A stretch of DNA of 64,000 bases from Tachypleus tridentatus (GCF_004210375.1 NC_134837.1:160807310-160871309); one strand, 5' to 3'; positions 11,204-23,445 are shown, counted from the first letter of the stretch. The notes: generated by a model not told the origin, from the sequence alone. Numbers and translations are program-made.

Positions 11204-13257
11204 TCTGAGTCGAAGGATGAGCAACTGTTAGAGATAAATGCTTTCTGAAGAATTCTTTAACAATCTACATGTACAGAAACGGGCATGGTATTTGTTCATA
11301 TATCGCAATTAACGTATTTTAAGAAAAACTTAATATCTTAAAATGTGGTTTTAATATTTTATATTCTATTTTCACGTTAGGAGATAAAGTACAACTTAAA
11401 GACGTGATCATAAACATGACTTATGAAATAATAAATTAAAGAAATATTTTTAAGATCTGAGTTAGCTTTCATTATAATATCCTCATTATGGGCTTTAAAA
11501 TATTTACTTATTTTAGTTTTTTAATTGAATAACAGAATATACGCTGGTAAGTAAGTTTATCAACTAAAGTCTGTTGTTTATGTTGAATACCTGCTGTATC
11601 TGATGATAATATAAAATTTAATATTAACCTGTTTAATGTAGTTGATGTTTAATTCGCCAGATGACAGCACAATACCTGAAAAATCGATATTGATCAATTG
11701 TTAGTGTAAATGTTACATTTATATTGTAAGTGTAACTGCAAATGAGGGCAGTTTCAAAACACAGATTTAAGCATGATAAATGTGAGTAAAGTATACAGAG
11801 TTTTTGCAGAAGTTTTGTAAACGTAAACAAGAATGAAAGCAAATTGCAGAAGGTTTTGTAACAAAGTCTCTTATGTTATTACCAAAATAATTTGAATACC
11901 ATTTTCAAGGATATAATAATACTGTTTTACTCTAATTTGAAAGTTACTTGCTCTAGAGTCCAATAGACTATATTGTTTATGGGAATAAATTATTGGTATA
12001 TTGTAAAGATATTTTGGTTCTATTCTACTACATCAGTGTTAGGCTTAAGCTTCGAAGCTCAGTGAAAACAAATATACCTCAAATGAAATCAAATGAGAGC
12101 AATTATGCTGTCCAGTGCAGTATGATACTTGTCAAGTATGTGAAAAAATGCATTCGTGTAGATATTTTTATGGTAACTATTATATTATAGACATGTAACT
12201 ATTATTATTCTTTTCTTTTTTTGTATTAATCCCCCAGTACGTCAAACCAATGAATTAAGCCTACCAGGTTAAACTATTTTCAGCTAGTGTTCGTAAAATA
12301 TTTTATGTTTCATCAAAAATAGTCTCAACCAACTTAAAAGGTCGTACAGTGTGTAAAAAGAGAACTAAATAAAACGTTTTATATTTCCAGCTCAATATTA
12401 TATCATATCTTATGATGATCGGCGGTTTTCACTGCATTGTTCATTGTGTTGTTAAGATCATTCAAGGATATGAACTAAATTATAATCTGAAATTAAGCGC
12501 TCTGTTCTTTTACAAATTTGTTAATTTTTTATATGTTTACTCTCCAAACTGGAAAATACTTTGAAGTAAGGCAGAAAAACAAAATACTGGTATAAACTTT
12601 GAGTAATTGGTTGTTAGCAATCCCATGTGATGTTCTTCATGATATAGTGATGCAAAGTGAAGCCACAATATAACATTTTATGTAAAATTCTGTTCAGATA
12701 TAACAAAATCTGTTATGATGGATTCACGCAATAAGAGTTATGTTGTTATGACTTTTTCTTCGTCTGTATAACATTTACTTGAGTGACGACAAAATATTCA
12801 GTAAAGTAAAACAGAAACAACGATAAACTTGAATCTGGATCAATATTATAATAGTTTTCTGTTTATCTTATCTATAGTTTCAAGATCTTGAAACGTACAA
12901 AGAAGTATTTGAATAATATTTGTACTACTCTCAGATCGATTTGCAGAAAAAAACATATGGCAATAAATGAAAAATTACTTGTTGTGAATACTCTGTGTTG
13001 TGTGTGTAAAATAATAATGAGAGTAACAACTCAATACTATTTATTATACATCTGAAGTAATGGCAACATTTATCAAATATTTCGAATAAATGTATAAACC
13101 TGAAAAAAAACATGTTCATTCATATAATAACTAAGTCTTCTCTAATGCAGAAGTTTTCTTGTCCATAAAGTTTTTAAATACAAATATCACAATAGGAGTT
13201 TGAAACAAATATTTTCATTACATTATATAGCCCGTTTCTTGATGAGTAGGTGGCTAG
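11204..13257. other. No gene seen
   Basis: About 2 kb of AT-rich sequence with no SINE. Frames at 11633-11842 (-), 11993-12190 (+) and 12931-13119 (-) are short, of low complexity, and lack splice support. Confidence 0.6.
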
Positions 13258-13300
13258 AGTGTATATAGACCATTTTGTAACTTCGTGTTTAAATCAACAT
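13258..13300 (+). mobile_element. SINE-C tail fragment
   Basis: GTGTATATAGACCATTTTG followed by TAACTTCGTGTTTAAATC matches the C tail only. Confidence 0.4.
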
Positions 13301-13577
13301 CAGGTTACATATTGTGAGACCATCTTTAAAGCACTTTAAGGTGTTATACATGTGAATGTCTAACAAATCTAAGATTAATTTTGTTTTTCGTGTTAAGGAA
13401 ACAATGTTCTTATTGATAGCATTTGTTGAATATAATTATACAATTCAGCTGCTACATCTCAATGAGTGTATTATAAACTCGAGAAATAAAACAAAACATG
13501 TGGAAACTATCTGTAGAAACATTTCTAACATTAGTCGAGTCCGACAGGGTAGACTTCAAAATTAGTTCTTTAATTGA

Positions 13578-13834
13578 CAGTATGGTCAGGTGGTTAAGGC
13601 ATTCGACTCGTAATATGAGGGTTGCGGTTTCGAATCTCCGTCACACCAAACATGTTCGTCCTTTCAGCCGTGGGTCCGTTATAAGGTGATGATTAATCCC
13701 ACTATTAATTGGTAAAGGAGTAGCCCAAGAGTTGGCTGTGGGTGGTGGTGACTAACTGCTTTCCCTCTAGACTTACACTACAAAATTTGGGACGGCTCGT
13801 GTAGCTTTGCACGAAATTCAAACCAAACAAAACC
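13578..13834 (+). mobile_element. SINE-A, full length
   Basis: The head TATGGTCAGGTGGTTAAGGC leads into a diverged anticodon arm; the body and an AAACCAAACAAAACC tail are present. AATTGAC occurs on both sides (13571-13577, 13835-13841), a possible short target-site duplication. Confidence 0.93.
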
Positions 13835-14099
13835 AATTGACCACATAACTTGCGCATTTACTTTACACTTTAAACCTTACTACCATAAATTTATTAAGCT
13901 AGTACAGGCCTACATTAGTCAAAAACAATTCCTACAATTACTTGTAAGCAGCTGACAATTTACAATTGAGATGTAAACATCTAGTGATAAAATGAGGTTA
14001 TGAATAAGAAAGTTTCCAGTACGAAGAATTCAAACTTACTCTTGTAAGGATGTTCTATGTTAAAATAAATTTTCTGTTTGAAACTTTGTAGAATGGACT

Positions 14100-14200
14100 A
14101 CAACTGCCTGTTGTGGAGACACAAGTGTGAAGGACGACGTTTTGAAAGTTTTCCACCTTTCGTCTTCAGGTCATAGTTGCCGTCCGTTTTACAAAGTTTC
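14100..14200. repeat. Possible repeat fragment
   Basis: GAAGGACGACGTTTTGAAAG, then CCACCTTTCGTCTTCAGGTC, recalls a widespread arthropod repeat end (ACGTTTCGAC...CTTCGGTCATC type). The spacer of the 41.8-kb foldback element has a weaker version of the same motif. Recognition is from memory. Confidence 0.3.
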
Positions 14201-14395
14201 ATCATAAATACTCTGCCTAAACAATCTATCAAAGAATGTCTTTTGTTTATCAATGCTCTATGGCAAAGACGAAATTCAATATGAAACTTTTTCAGATTTG
14301 ATCCACTATTACATACAGAGAGAAAAATTAGAAATTATTGGAGTTATCTTGTAATTTTTCGTATGAAGGATGTAATGCACAGCAAAAACCAAAAG

Positions 14396-14478
14396 TTTGT
14401 TTGTTTTAAATTTCGCGCAAAGTTGTACTAGAGCTATCTGAGCTGGCCGTCCCTGATTTAGCAGTATAAGACTAGAGG
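14396..14478 (-). mobile_element. SINE-A tail half, truncated
   Basis: Runs from a GTTTGTTT tail to GACTAGAGG and stops exactly where the next SINE-A begins. Confidence 0.88.
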
Positions 14479-14752
14479 TTTGTTTGTTTTGTTTTTGAAT
14501 TTCGCACAAAGCTACTCGAGGGCTATCTGTACTAGCCGTCCCTAATTTAGCAGTGTAAGACTAGAGGAAAGGCAGCTAATAATCATCACCTACCACCATT
14601 TCTTGGGGTACTCTTTTACCAACGAATAGCGGGACTGACCGTCACATTGTAACGCGTCCACGGCTGAAAGGGTATGTTTGGTGAGACGGGTATTCGAACC
14701 CGTATCCCTCAGATTACGAGTCCAGTGCCTTAACCATCTGGCCATGCCAGTG
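14477..14752 (-). mobile_element. SINE-A, full length, fused to a truncated copy
   Basis: Complete from GTTTGTTTGTTTTG to the head end CTGGCCATGCC. It starts two bases inside the end of the truncated copy. The missing half of the older copy does not reappear on the right. Confidence 0.93.
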
Positions 14753-15532
14753 CATAAACATATAGAACCGATGTTTTGAATAAAAGGTGAATTTTCAAAT
14801 TATTAGATTATCGGTTCGTCTTTCCTTAAAATAACAGCAAAATATCGAAAATTGTAAGACATATACATTAGTGTGCAAAGCTTTTTTTGTGTTATTTATT
14901 TAAACTGTTCAGTAGAGAGGACTTTTGAGAATGTGTCGTTTCACATCTGGTTTATTGCAATTGGAAGAAAAAGTTTAAGTACTAAGAAAAGTCAAATGTT
15001 CTGTTGACTCAGAGAGGAGTAACATTTCGTGTTGAGGACAATACTTTCGATTAACGTGGAAATATTTCGCATAAGGAATACTTCAATATGATTAACCAAT
15101 GTTTTCTTTTTTCGTGATATCTCTGGGCCTCTTTACTAGATTAGACGTTGGGATATCAATGTGATAAATATCAAACGTGGTGACCTTAAAACCGACTAGT
15201 CTAAAATATTGAACATTATTTATTTCATGTAGCTCAGCTTCAATGTCTTGAAATTAGTTGAAAAATGACAAGGGCTTGTAAATAATCACGAAAATATTGT
15301 TTTTTTTTCAGTAATTCTTGCTTTTCATGAAATAATAAGTTTAATTTACTAGCTAAAATATACATATACACACGTGTATATATATTTATATATAATCATA
15401 ATTTTACAAATATACAAGTTTTGTGGACCGTCTGAAATATTTTGTTAGTGTTTACCGTAATATTTTCCATGATTTGTAATTTATATCATGGTAGAATAAT
15501 ATTGGTTTCATTATTTTATGAAATTAATCTTA

Positions 15533-15603
15533 CCCCGGCGGGGCAACAATAAGCCTTCGGATTTACAACGTTAAAATTAGTGATTCGATTCCCCTCGGTT
15601 CTA
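15533..15603 (+). mobile_element. SINE-B, head only
   Basis: CTTCGGATTTACAACG and GATTCGATTCCCCTCGGTT are well preserved; the copy stops after the head. Confidence 0.82.
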
Positions 15604-15912
15604 TACGATGCTATACTGTTCTGAACAACTGTTTTTTTTTAGTCGTTATTAAACTTACCAACTTCATACGATGCAAGTTATTTCTAGCATAGCTTTCACA
15701 GATTCTTCGAACCGTATATGAAGTTCATACATAATTTATTAGTGAAGAGCACGAAATGCCAGGGTTTCCTTATATTATATTTTCCAATTTAAGGAAATGG
15801 TTAAAGTTCATTATGTTTCCACGAACATTGTCTGGCATCATAAATGTCTCAATGTTTTTATAAGTTGTTGGCTGATGAGTTGTTTCAACACGTCTTAGCT
15901 TCTTTCTCTCAG

Positions 15913-16136
15913 GCCTGTCTCAGCCGCGTAGTTAGAGCACTCGCCTCGTAATCTAAGGTTCGCGGGTTCGAATCTTTCAGTCTTTGGGTGTTAACAAGTG
16001 TTGTGCTACCCCACTCGCTATTGGCGGTGGGTGGTGATGACTAGCGGCCATCCATCTAGCTTTACATTGCTAGATTAGGGACGGTTAGCATAAATAGCCC
16101 TCGTGTAGTTTTGAGCAAAATTCACAACAAAGCAAG
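15913..16136 (+). mobile_element. SINE-A variant with a different, better preserved tRNA-like head
   Basis: The head differs from other A copies: GTCTCAGCCGCGTAGTTAGA, GCACTCGCCTCGTAATCTAA, GGTTCGCGGGTTCGAATC. The A box, the CTCGTAA loop and box B are easy to see. The body is shortened after the head. It may be a separate subfamily or a recombinant. Confidence 0.88.
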
Positions 16137-17618
16137 ACATTCCTATCCTATGTCAAGCAATATATTTTTTACCTAACTGATAATTGGTGTCGTACAACTA
16201 AGAAGATCGACTTGAAAGAAAAGAATGTGTTTTATGAAATGGACATTGTGACTGTTAATGGATATTTTATGTGTTTAAAGGTGATTTCTCATCTAAATTT
16301 ACTCAACATAAACCGACGGCTACTGGTAATCCTAAGAAGCGAGAATTTTTTAAATATTTTATTGATTATTTAAGAAATCATTGAAACAGAAACTGAAGAC
16401 GCGATTCTTGGAATATGGTAGTGTTAAGTATTCTTCATCATTCCCTTGCCCTGAAGGGCGAAGGTTTTAATAATTGATTTACAAACCAGTCTTTTTGTCT
16501 CCAAGTCTAATCCTTAACGAAGACAATGGAGAAAAAAAAAGTATTGGCATTGCTTGTAAACGAGCTGTAAAAATAAATAAATTTTAAGTGTTTCAATGCA
16601 TCTGATTGTTGTAATACTCATGTGTTTTATCATATCTGAGAAAACTACTTTTATAATAAGACATATGATTATATTACCATGTTATATACTTATTAGATTC
16701 TATATTTATCGACTATTAAAGTCAAAACATCATCCTCATTCTTGTGAAAGCGACTGTTAGGTAGTTGTTTTATCAGTATTTGAAAGGAGAATGGAAACAT
16801 TAAAGCGCATTACAATACAAACACACACACAGGCACAGAAATATACATATATACAAGAAAAATAGTCAATCTTTCCTCTAAACAGTTATATTTTCGAATT
16901 GTTAAAACATGCATTACTTGCTTTCCGTAATGACCATGATAACAACTTTAGGTTTTTTCATTAACTCTTCTGCAATACTTTCTTTAATTTAGCTTGAGTT
17001 TTCATTATCAAAACTAGCATCTAATGACATGGAATGAAGTTTTACTTAAAAAAAAAGTTCATAATTTCTTCCGATCAAATGCTAGTATTTATCATGATAA
17101 ATAAAGTTTTCTAAACCTGATAAAAAATGGCTACTTTATGTCAACACAGCTTGGCCATTCATATAGTTAACAGTCTACCTCAGCTGAACAAAGCCAGTGA
17201 ACACTTTAAAAACCATCTAACAGTGTAACGCAATAATTTCCTTCCACTACCCCTCACCGAACTTTCTAACTAGTAGAATTAGCAGTGAATTTCTAACACA
17301 CATAACATTCTGTGCTCTCTTGTTTAGCCATTATCTCGTCTTAAGTACTGTAAGACAAACACTGTAAATATAGTAAATCAGTTCACAGAATACTATGTTC
17401 GTTACTAATTAAGAAAAAAACTTTGACTATTTTTAGGACATAAACTAAACCAGTATATTAAGATTACAGACTAACACGGACATAATAGTTTTGCCTGATA
17501 AATGGACACGAAAAATCCAGGTCATATTCATAAATATTAATATAATTAAATAACACATAAACGAAATAATATTTATTAAACATGTTTTAGGTTTTAGGTT
17601 TAATAAAGGTTTAGTGAC
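16137..17618. other. No gene seen
   Basis: AT-rich with a short CA run near 16820-16830. No supported exon. Confidence 0.6.
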
Positions 17619-17671
17619 GACTAGCGCAGATAGCCCTCTTGTAGCTTTACACGAAATTCGAAACAAACCAA
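17619..17671 (+). mobile_element. SINE-A tail fragment
   Basis: GACTAGCGCAGATAGCCCTC followed by the GAAATTCGAAACAAACC tail; the rest is absent. Confidence 0.75.
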
Positions 17672-17734
17672 ATCTACCACGTAAGGATATTTTGTAAATG
17701 GTAAGAAAAATGAAACTGCTACTTAGATGAACTT

Positions 17735-18045
17735 TACAAACCATTTGTCACCATTGTAGCAGAATGCGTTTGGGTCATTTAGAGAACCACTTGTTATTAT
17801 AGCGATGAATGAATAACATTCAGTACAAAAAAAACATTATGTCAAAGTGCATACACAAACAAGTAAAAAAATGTCACTAGATTTCAATAAAATTAATTTA
17901 CGTATGTAAAAGTACATATAACGATTTGTGAAAAATCTATACGTGATGAAGAAAAATAGATATAATTTTCGTATTCAGCTTACAGGAATTACTCTAGAAC
18001 ATGTAAACATTTCAAGAAAATAAAACTATCGCAAGCCTGTGTGGT
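17735..18045 (-). pseudogene. Fragment of dispersed coding repeat with NDPN-x-FCY motif, copy 1
   Basis: On the minus strand the segment near 17740-17790 reads GSLNDPNAFCYNGDKW, with stops just upstream. The sequence to its right (17800-18010) is AT-rich and matches copy 2 at 40135-40600: shared blocks include GTAAAAGTA, GATTTGTGAAAAATCTA and ATTCAGC. From memory, NDPN-x-FCY-x-CG opens a large family of uncharacterised, probably transposon-derived Cys-rich proteins in arthropods. Only the start is present here and it is broken. Confidence 0.5.
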
Positions 18046-18205
18046 TGTTTTAAAACAAAAGTTATATAAATAATTTTTATTAAAATTATTTCTATAAATA
18101 TCTCATTTTAAATAACTTAAATAAAATTAGTTATGATTACAATTCACTTGCTTATTCTGTTTCACACCATAACTGTTATTATTTTAAAAAATGTTAAATA
18201 TATAT

Positions 18206-18333
18206 TTGTTTGTTTGAAGGAAAGCACAAAGTAATACAATAGGCTATCTGTGTTCTGTCCACAAGTGGTATCAAATTCCGGATTCTAGCGTTATAAATCC
18301 ACAGACATTCTGCTGTGCCACTGGGATAGGGGC
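18206..18333 (-). mobile_element. SINE-C copy with adjoining TG run
   Basis: Tail TTTGTTTGAAGGAAAGCACA, then CAATAGGCTATCTGTGTTC and a head end TTCTGCTGTGCCACTGGG. A TG/TGCG microsatellite follows at about 18355-18376. Confidence 0.85.
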
Positions 18334-18354
18334 GGAAGTATATTTATATAGATA

Positions 18355-18376
18355 CGTGTGTGCGTGTGTGTGTGCA
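18355..18376. repeat. (TG)n microsatellite
   Basis: GTGTGTGCGTGTGTGTGTG next to a SINE-C head; it may have grown from the insertion junction. Confidence 0.85.
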
Positions 18377-18874
18377 TCACCTACAGTAACATTATGTCTG
18401 TAGTATCCAGCCAACTTGACGAACCCCACTATTGGAGGAGCAGTCTCGTCGGTACTAGATATGGCTGATATATTATGACATATTCTCCTTTGCGTGAACT
18501 CAATTAAATAATTCAAATTATATTCACCACGCAAACCCAACATTGACAATTTTGACATCGGATAAATCATGAAAAACTCACAAAAAATTTAAAAAATGTC
18601 TATGTCACTGCTTGTAACCTGTATGAAGGCATCTTTGTACCAAATCCCATGTGTGTTAGTTGATATATATATGAATAGTTGACGAAAATCACAAATCGCA
18701 CTTTTATTTGTCAGGGTAAAAAAATATTATGCTCTGTGTAGCATATATCTCAAAGGGATTTGATCAACACGTGAGTACAATATTTGAAATACCAAATGCA
18801 CTCTATTTTTCTTCTTTCTACCAGTGACATTAGAAACGTGCAGCTAATCACCTTTCATTTTGTTGCGACACTAG

Positions 18875-19011
18875 AAAGTTATGGCTGCAAAGACTTCCCG
18901 CCAGACCATCACAGGAGATTCAGTTGCTAGGATACGGCCTCATGGATCGCCAAGATTTTCTTCGCGCATGCGTTACCAGCCTTGAGACGAACCAAGCAGG
19001 TACTGTAATTG
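18875..19011. promoter_or_regulatory. CpG-containing promoter-like or first-exon-like island
   Basis: This short segment stands out from AT-rich flanks by its GC and CpG content. It holds TCGCGCATGCG, close to the NRF-1 palindrome GCGCATGCGC, an upstream AGTTATGGCTGC resembling a YY1 site, and GTTGCTAGGATAC, which partly fits an RFX X-box. A donor-like CAAGCAG/GTACTG follows at about 19012 and a better GATT/GTAAGT near 19040. One plus frame is also open across it (QLLGYGLMDRQDFLRACV) and could be an exon; it recalls the Mediator subunit 12 motif only loosely. Both readings are inference. Confidence 0.25.
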
Positions 19012-19044
19012 TATACTGAATTGAACTCTAGACTGACGATTGTA

Positions 19045-22000
19045 AGTCGCAGCTTCAAAGTTTATCGAAAAATTTTGAAATGATAAACAAATATTACGAA
19101 GATTAGGTCAATAATTGATCATTAAACCTGAAATTCGACGTATCCAAAATATTCAAGACATTAGAATAATGCGTTATCCCATAGAAGCTGTTCTGTACTG
19201 GTTTCCTCTGTTATAAGTTTTGCAGCCACTCCCAAGCAACTGATTCTGAGATAAATACCGAAAATTAAGGAGTTAAAATAATACAAAGCTTCAGGTAGGA
19301 AGTTTACTTCTGATCTTTTGTAAAAGTCTCAGTTATTAGTTGCTGACATGCAACTTGTTTCATGACTTAAAATCATATTTAACAGTTACACAAACTTATG
19401 AATATGTGCCAAACTAATTTATCAGAAAAAAATTATTTTGAAACTCTCGCTCTGAAGCTACTGTTCTATTTCATTAATTTACTAAAAATACGGTATATTA
19501 GAATTATGTACAGGTATACTTAATTATATTTATGTTTAAAAATACACGTTTGACTTATCCGTTTTCATTGTACGTATTTTTATGCTCGTATGCCACGTGT
19601 GATAAAACATTATTAATATGCTTCAAGGTGATGGAAATGGAGTAGAACTGTGGCTCCTCTAAAGTCGATCTTAAACTCTTCTCTAACAAAAATAATTGCT
19701 TATTTTTAATCATTGTTTGGCAGCTGCTGTTTTTATAGTTAGTTGTATTAGAATAATATAAATATTATTTTAATGGAATTCAATTTAGTTAAGCTACATA
19801 ATAATGTCCCTTAAATTAGTGTTTTTATGTCAAAATTATGAAGTCCCTCGCCCCTCTAAAGTTAAAGACAAATCCCGAAATTATATCAAGAATACTTCAG
19901 ATATTTTGACGATTTATATCTTTTACACACGTGTTTATTTCTAATTCGTTATTTTAACTAAATAATTTAATGTTTAATTATCATTTAATAATTTTATCTG
20001 TCTCGTCTCATTAGATTTTACAAATGATTGCTGAAACATTTAAAGTACGAGATATAATTTTATTATCTGATAACGGAGATCCTATAAATTTTAAATTATG
20101 TTGTGCGCTTATAATGAAGAGAGTGTTCTGTACACGACATACCCTACTCTATGTTGGTATTTTATGACAGGAAGGATGTACTCGAGAAGTTCTGGTGTTC
20201 GAAAGGAAGGTTTTAGTTTCGATATTCTCTTCTTTATATTTTAGTTGCATCACAAAAAAGATGTTTTTGTATGATATGTTCGGGTCTCGATGATGTTAAA
20301 AGACAAAAACAATTAACTGTTTACGGTAAACATTAGTTTATCTTGTCGTTTTGTGACACTAAGGATGCATTATACGTGAAATAACATAACTATTGTTACT
20401 CGGAAAACACGTCATGTAGAGCTTATTCGCTATTGGAAACCTTGCTTAGAACCTGTATTTATCGATTATTTTCCCTTACGCTCGGAAATCTTGCTTTCCA
20501 GGTCTACTTTCACTAATGAAACGTAGCAAACATTACGAACTTCTATCACTAAAATAGTTAAACCTCCTTGAGGCTCTGAGTTGAAGGTTGTATCAAGTGT
20601 TGTACTGATTATTATCTTTATCCCCTTTACTTGTGGAGGGATAGCTCAGATTATTCAACTAAATGATATCTTTACTATCATAAAATGTCATCAGAACTTT
20701 ACAGTATTATACAGTGTTTCCTTCTATAAAAACATCTTTCTGTAATGACTGAGTCATAAGTTGTGGAAATGTCTGTAAAGATCATAACATAAAGTGTACA
20801 TTTCTTGTTCTTCTGTCTTCTCCTCCATTCTGTTACATAATAACTCAAACATCATAACAATGGTGTCAACCAGTTTCAGTGAGATGTTATAGTTTCAAAC
20901 GGAGTATAAATAATATTAATTTGTAGTAATTGTTTTAAAAAATCATAATTATAGTGTAAACGATGTTGTTACCACCCCTTATAGTTAGCTTGCTTACAAA
21001 CATTTGTTGTTTCCTATAAAGACTTGTGTACAGGATGAAACAAGAATTACCGGCCAGTAGTAGATAAATAAAAAAATATTGTAATTGTAACCTTATTGTA
21101 TTTATAACTTGGTTTAAGTACAACCTTCACTACGTTTATTAAAACACTGCATCATAAAATAAGCAAAGAAAAACTTTACAGAAAAAGATAAATAAATAAG
21201 GTATCACTGATATCAATCTTTCAAAAATAATGCAAACAAGATAGGAAGTATAGCATTTGTTATAATCGATAATTAATAGCACAAACAAGACTTAATATAC
21301 ACATAACCATTCAATGTTCAAACACAATTGAGCTTAATTTATTCCAATTTTGTCTGTTAACATTTTACTACACTGTGTGCCTGTGTTGTTATTTCGGAGT
21401 GATGTAAAAGCCATCCTTACTATTTTCCTTGCAAGTTTTTGAAGGAATGATATTAGTCATCTCTGCATTTACTTCCTTTTATGAAAAGCTGTTCTTTACT
21501 TGTACAGTAGAAGCAATATGGAACAACAAACAGCTAGATATAAGGTAACAACATATTTGACTCATACTGTTATAAGCTATAGGAATGGTTTACGCAATAT
21601 CGTTAAATGGTATTAATATGGTTCATCATTTGTTTCTGAGACAATTGTTCTGTTTATTAAGCAGAATTATCGAAAACGACAGAATAGTTTTAAAACAAAA
21701 ACATTTAAAAATTGATTTCAAAAATCTTATGGAATGAAGAAGTTGTTCTATCGAACAAATTCAAAGTAAAACTTATATTACTGCATTGTCGGTCAGTTTG
21801 TAATTTTAAAATGTATACAGCATTGATAAAATATATATATATATTAGTTCAAACGTTTAACCAAAACAAAGTATATAACCATAATATTAGATATTGAAAA
21901 CTACTAATGAACTTAAATAACTCAGCAAGCTTATAAGGTTACAAATTGTTTCGATGCGTTCAATGACAAGAAAACAAATACATTGTGTGGATTTGCACTT

Positions 22001-22930
22001 AACAGTAAAAACAAATAAACAATACCTCTGTCATTAACTTCAGAAACTGTCCATCCTAATATATTTCTCTACCATTATAACTCCGAAAGAGATATATCTT
22101 CTTTTATCTTTAATTTCAATACAGATTCACTTTGCTACACCCCCAATCATATTATAAGACTCACCATCTATTATTCCAACACTCCATTTCCTTCAAACTG
22201 CTCCTATCTAGAGTTTCCGTGACGATGTCTTAAATACTCTCTACAAGAATATTGCGACAAACGTGTATGAAAGAAAAAAATCAAAGTTTATCAATTCCAT
22301 AACTGTTTTTTAACATGTTAGAAACATATTTAGTTAACGTTTGTCATGGAAACTAATCATCATAAATTAATTACAAGCATTATTTGCATAACTAATCAAA
22401 CTTTCAGAAATCAATGATGAATCAAAGATATGCTGGAAAATAAATCTAAAAATAATATAGTTTAAAGTATTAGCCGCTTTATCACTACTTGTGATACAAA
22501 CTACTTGGTTTTTTTTTTCTTTTCTGGACTTTACCGAATTATAGAAACTTGGAGTACATTGTGTGCATGTACTAATACATTAATTCATTCCATTGCTGCA
22601 CATAGAGCATTAAAGTACTTTTGTAAAACAAAATAATTTTAAGCAATTCGGCAAAAATCGATTAGCGTCTCATATAAAACAGTCAATTAAAACTGTACAA
22701 TTTACAGCACGTGTGGTAAGATTCCTTCTGTTAAGAAAGGTAGGTACCTGCAGTGAAAGAACAACAGAATAGTGAAGTTACTTTGTGTAACTAATTTAAC
22801 CGATATCTGGAGGCATGTTAGTAATTAATTATTTAAAATTAGTAAAAGATATAACTGTTTAATCACACATAATCTCACTTCTAAAATTACCGTTTATCTT
22901 CTGTGGGGAGTTTTGAGAAAGCAAAAAAGA
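19045..22930. other. Long SINE-free stretch without a recognised gene
   Basis: Nearly 4 kb with no copy of any of the three SINE groups. Downstream of the promoter-like island at 18.9 kb it could be an intron. A frame of about 43 codons without a start near 20164-20300 (+) follows a weak acceptor and lacks a recognised motif. Short frames at 20935-21123 (-) and 21712-21897 (+) are AT-driven. Confidence 0.5.
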
Positions 22931-22933
22931 AAA

Positions 22934-23041
22934 CCAGGATACTTGAAGTACCAACTAAAACCAGAGTACTTGAAGTACCAAGTAAAATCAGGATACTTGA
23001 AGTACCAACTAAAACCAGGATACTTGAAGTACCAAGTAAAA
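22934..23041 (+). repeat. 4 x 27-bp tandem repeat
   Basis: Four copies of a 27-bp unit (CCAGGATACTTGAAGTACCA plus AGTAAAA) start at 22934, 22961, 22988 and 23015. Alternate copies carry AACTAAAA or AAGTAAAA, so the true higher unit may be 54 bp. On the minus strand one frame reads through as a nine-residue repeat (GTSSILVLV type) inside an 89-codon open frame at 22887-23156. With no splice or family support I treat that as a by-product of the 27-bp periodicity. Confidence 0.95.
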
Positions 23042-23237
23042 TGTACCTTGACCAGAGTTGACACTCTCTTTCTTTCATTTTAATGGAGTGTTTGGAGTTT
23101 ATTTTCTTTCTGTAGAGTGTTGGATTGAGACCTAATAGAGATAAAATAAACTTCAAAAACTCATGTTAATTATAAAGTATCTACAGATATTTTAATTCCA
23201 GTTTGTTTGATTTTATAATGGTCACATACAAGCCATC

Positions 23238-23445
23238 ACCAAAAACGCTCACCCTTACAGCTATGCTGGCATTATAATGTGAGGTTTAATCTCGCTATAC
23301 GATGATAAAGAGTAAATAGTCCAATGGATAGGTGGTGTTGACTAACTAACTACCTTTCTTTTTGTCTATCGCTTCTCAGTTATCGATGGTCGGCGCTGTT
23401 AGCCTTCGAGTAGCTTTGAGCGAAATTCAATAAACAAACAACCAA
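23238..23445 (+). mobile_element. Degenerate SINE-A body and tail
   Basis: The order of the A body can be followed (CACCCTTACAGCTATGCTGG, ATAGGTGGTGTTGACTAAC, TAGCTTTGAGCGAAATTCAA) with many changes; the head is missing. Confidence 0.7.

Noticed and set aside
17445..17744. 99-codon minus frame
   Set aside because: Runs through a SINE-A tail fragment and AT-rich sequence; only its upstream neighbour carries the NDPN motif, in a broken frame.
18271..18570. 99-codon minus frame
   Set aside because: Its C-terminal half is translated SINE-C and TG repeat.
20164..20300. Open frame of about 43 codons after a weak acceptor
   Set aside because: Length is within chance expectation and there is no donor or recognised motif at its end.
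22887..23156. 89-codon minus frame with nine-residue repeats
   Set aside because: Created by the 27-bp tandem repeat; no splice or family support.
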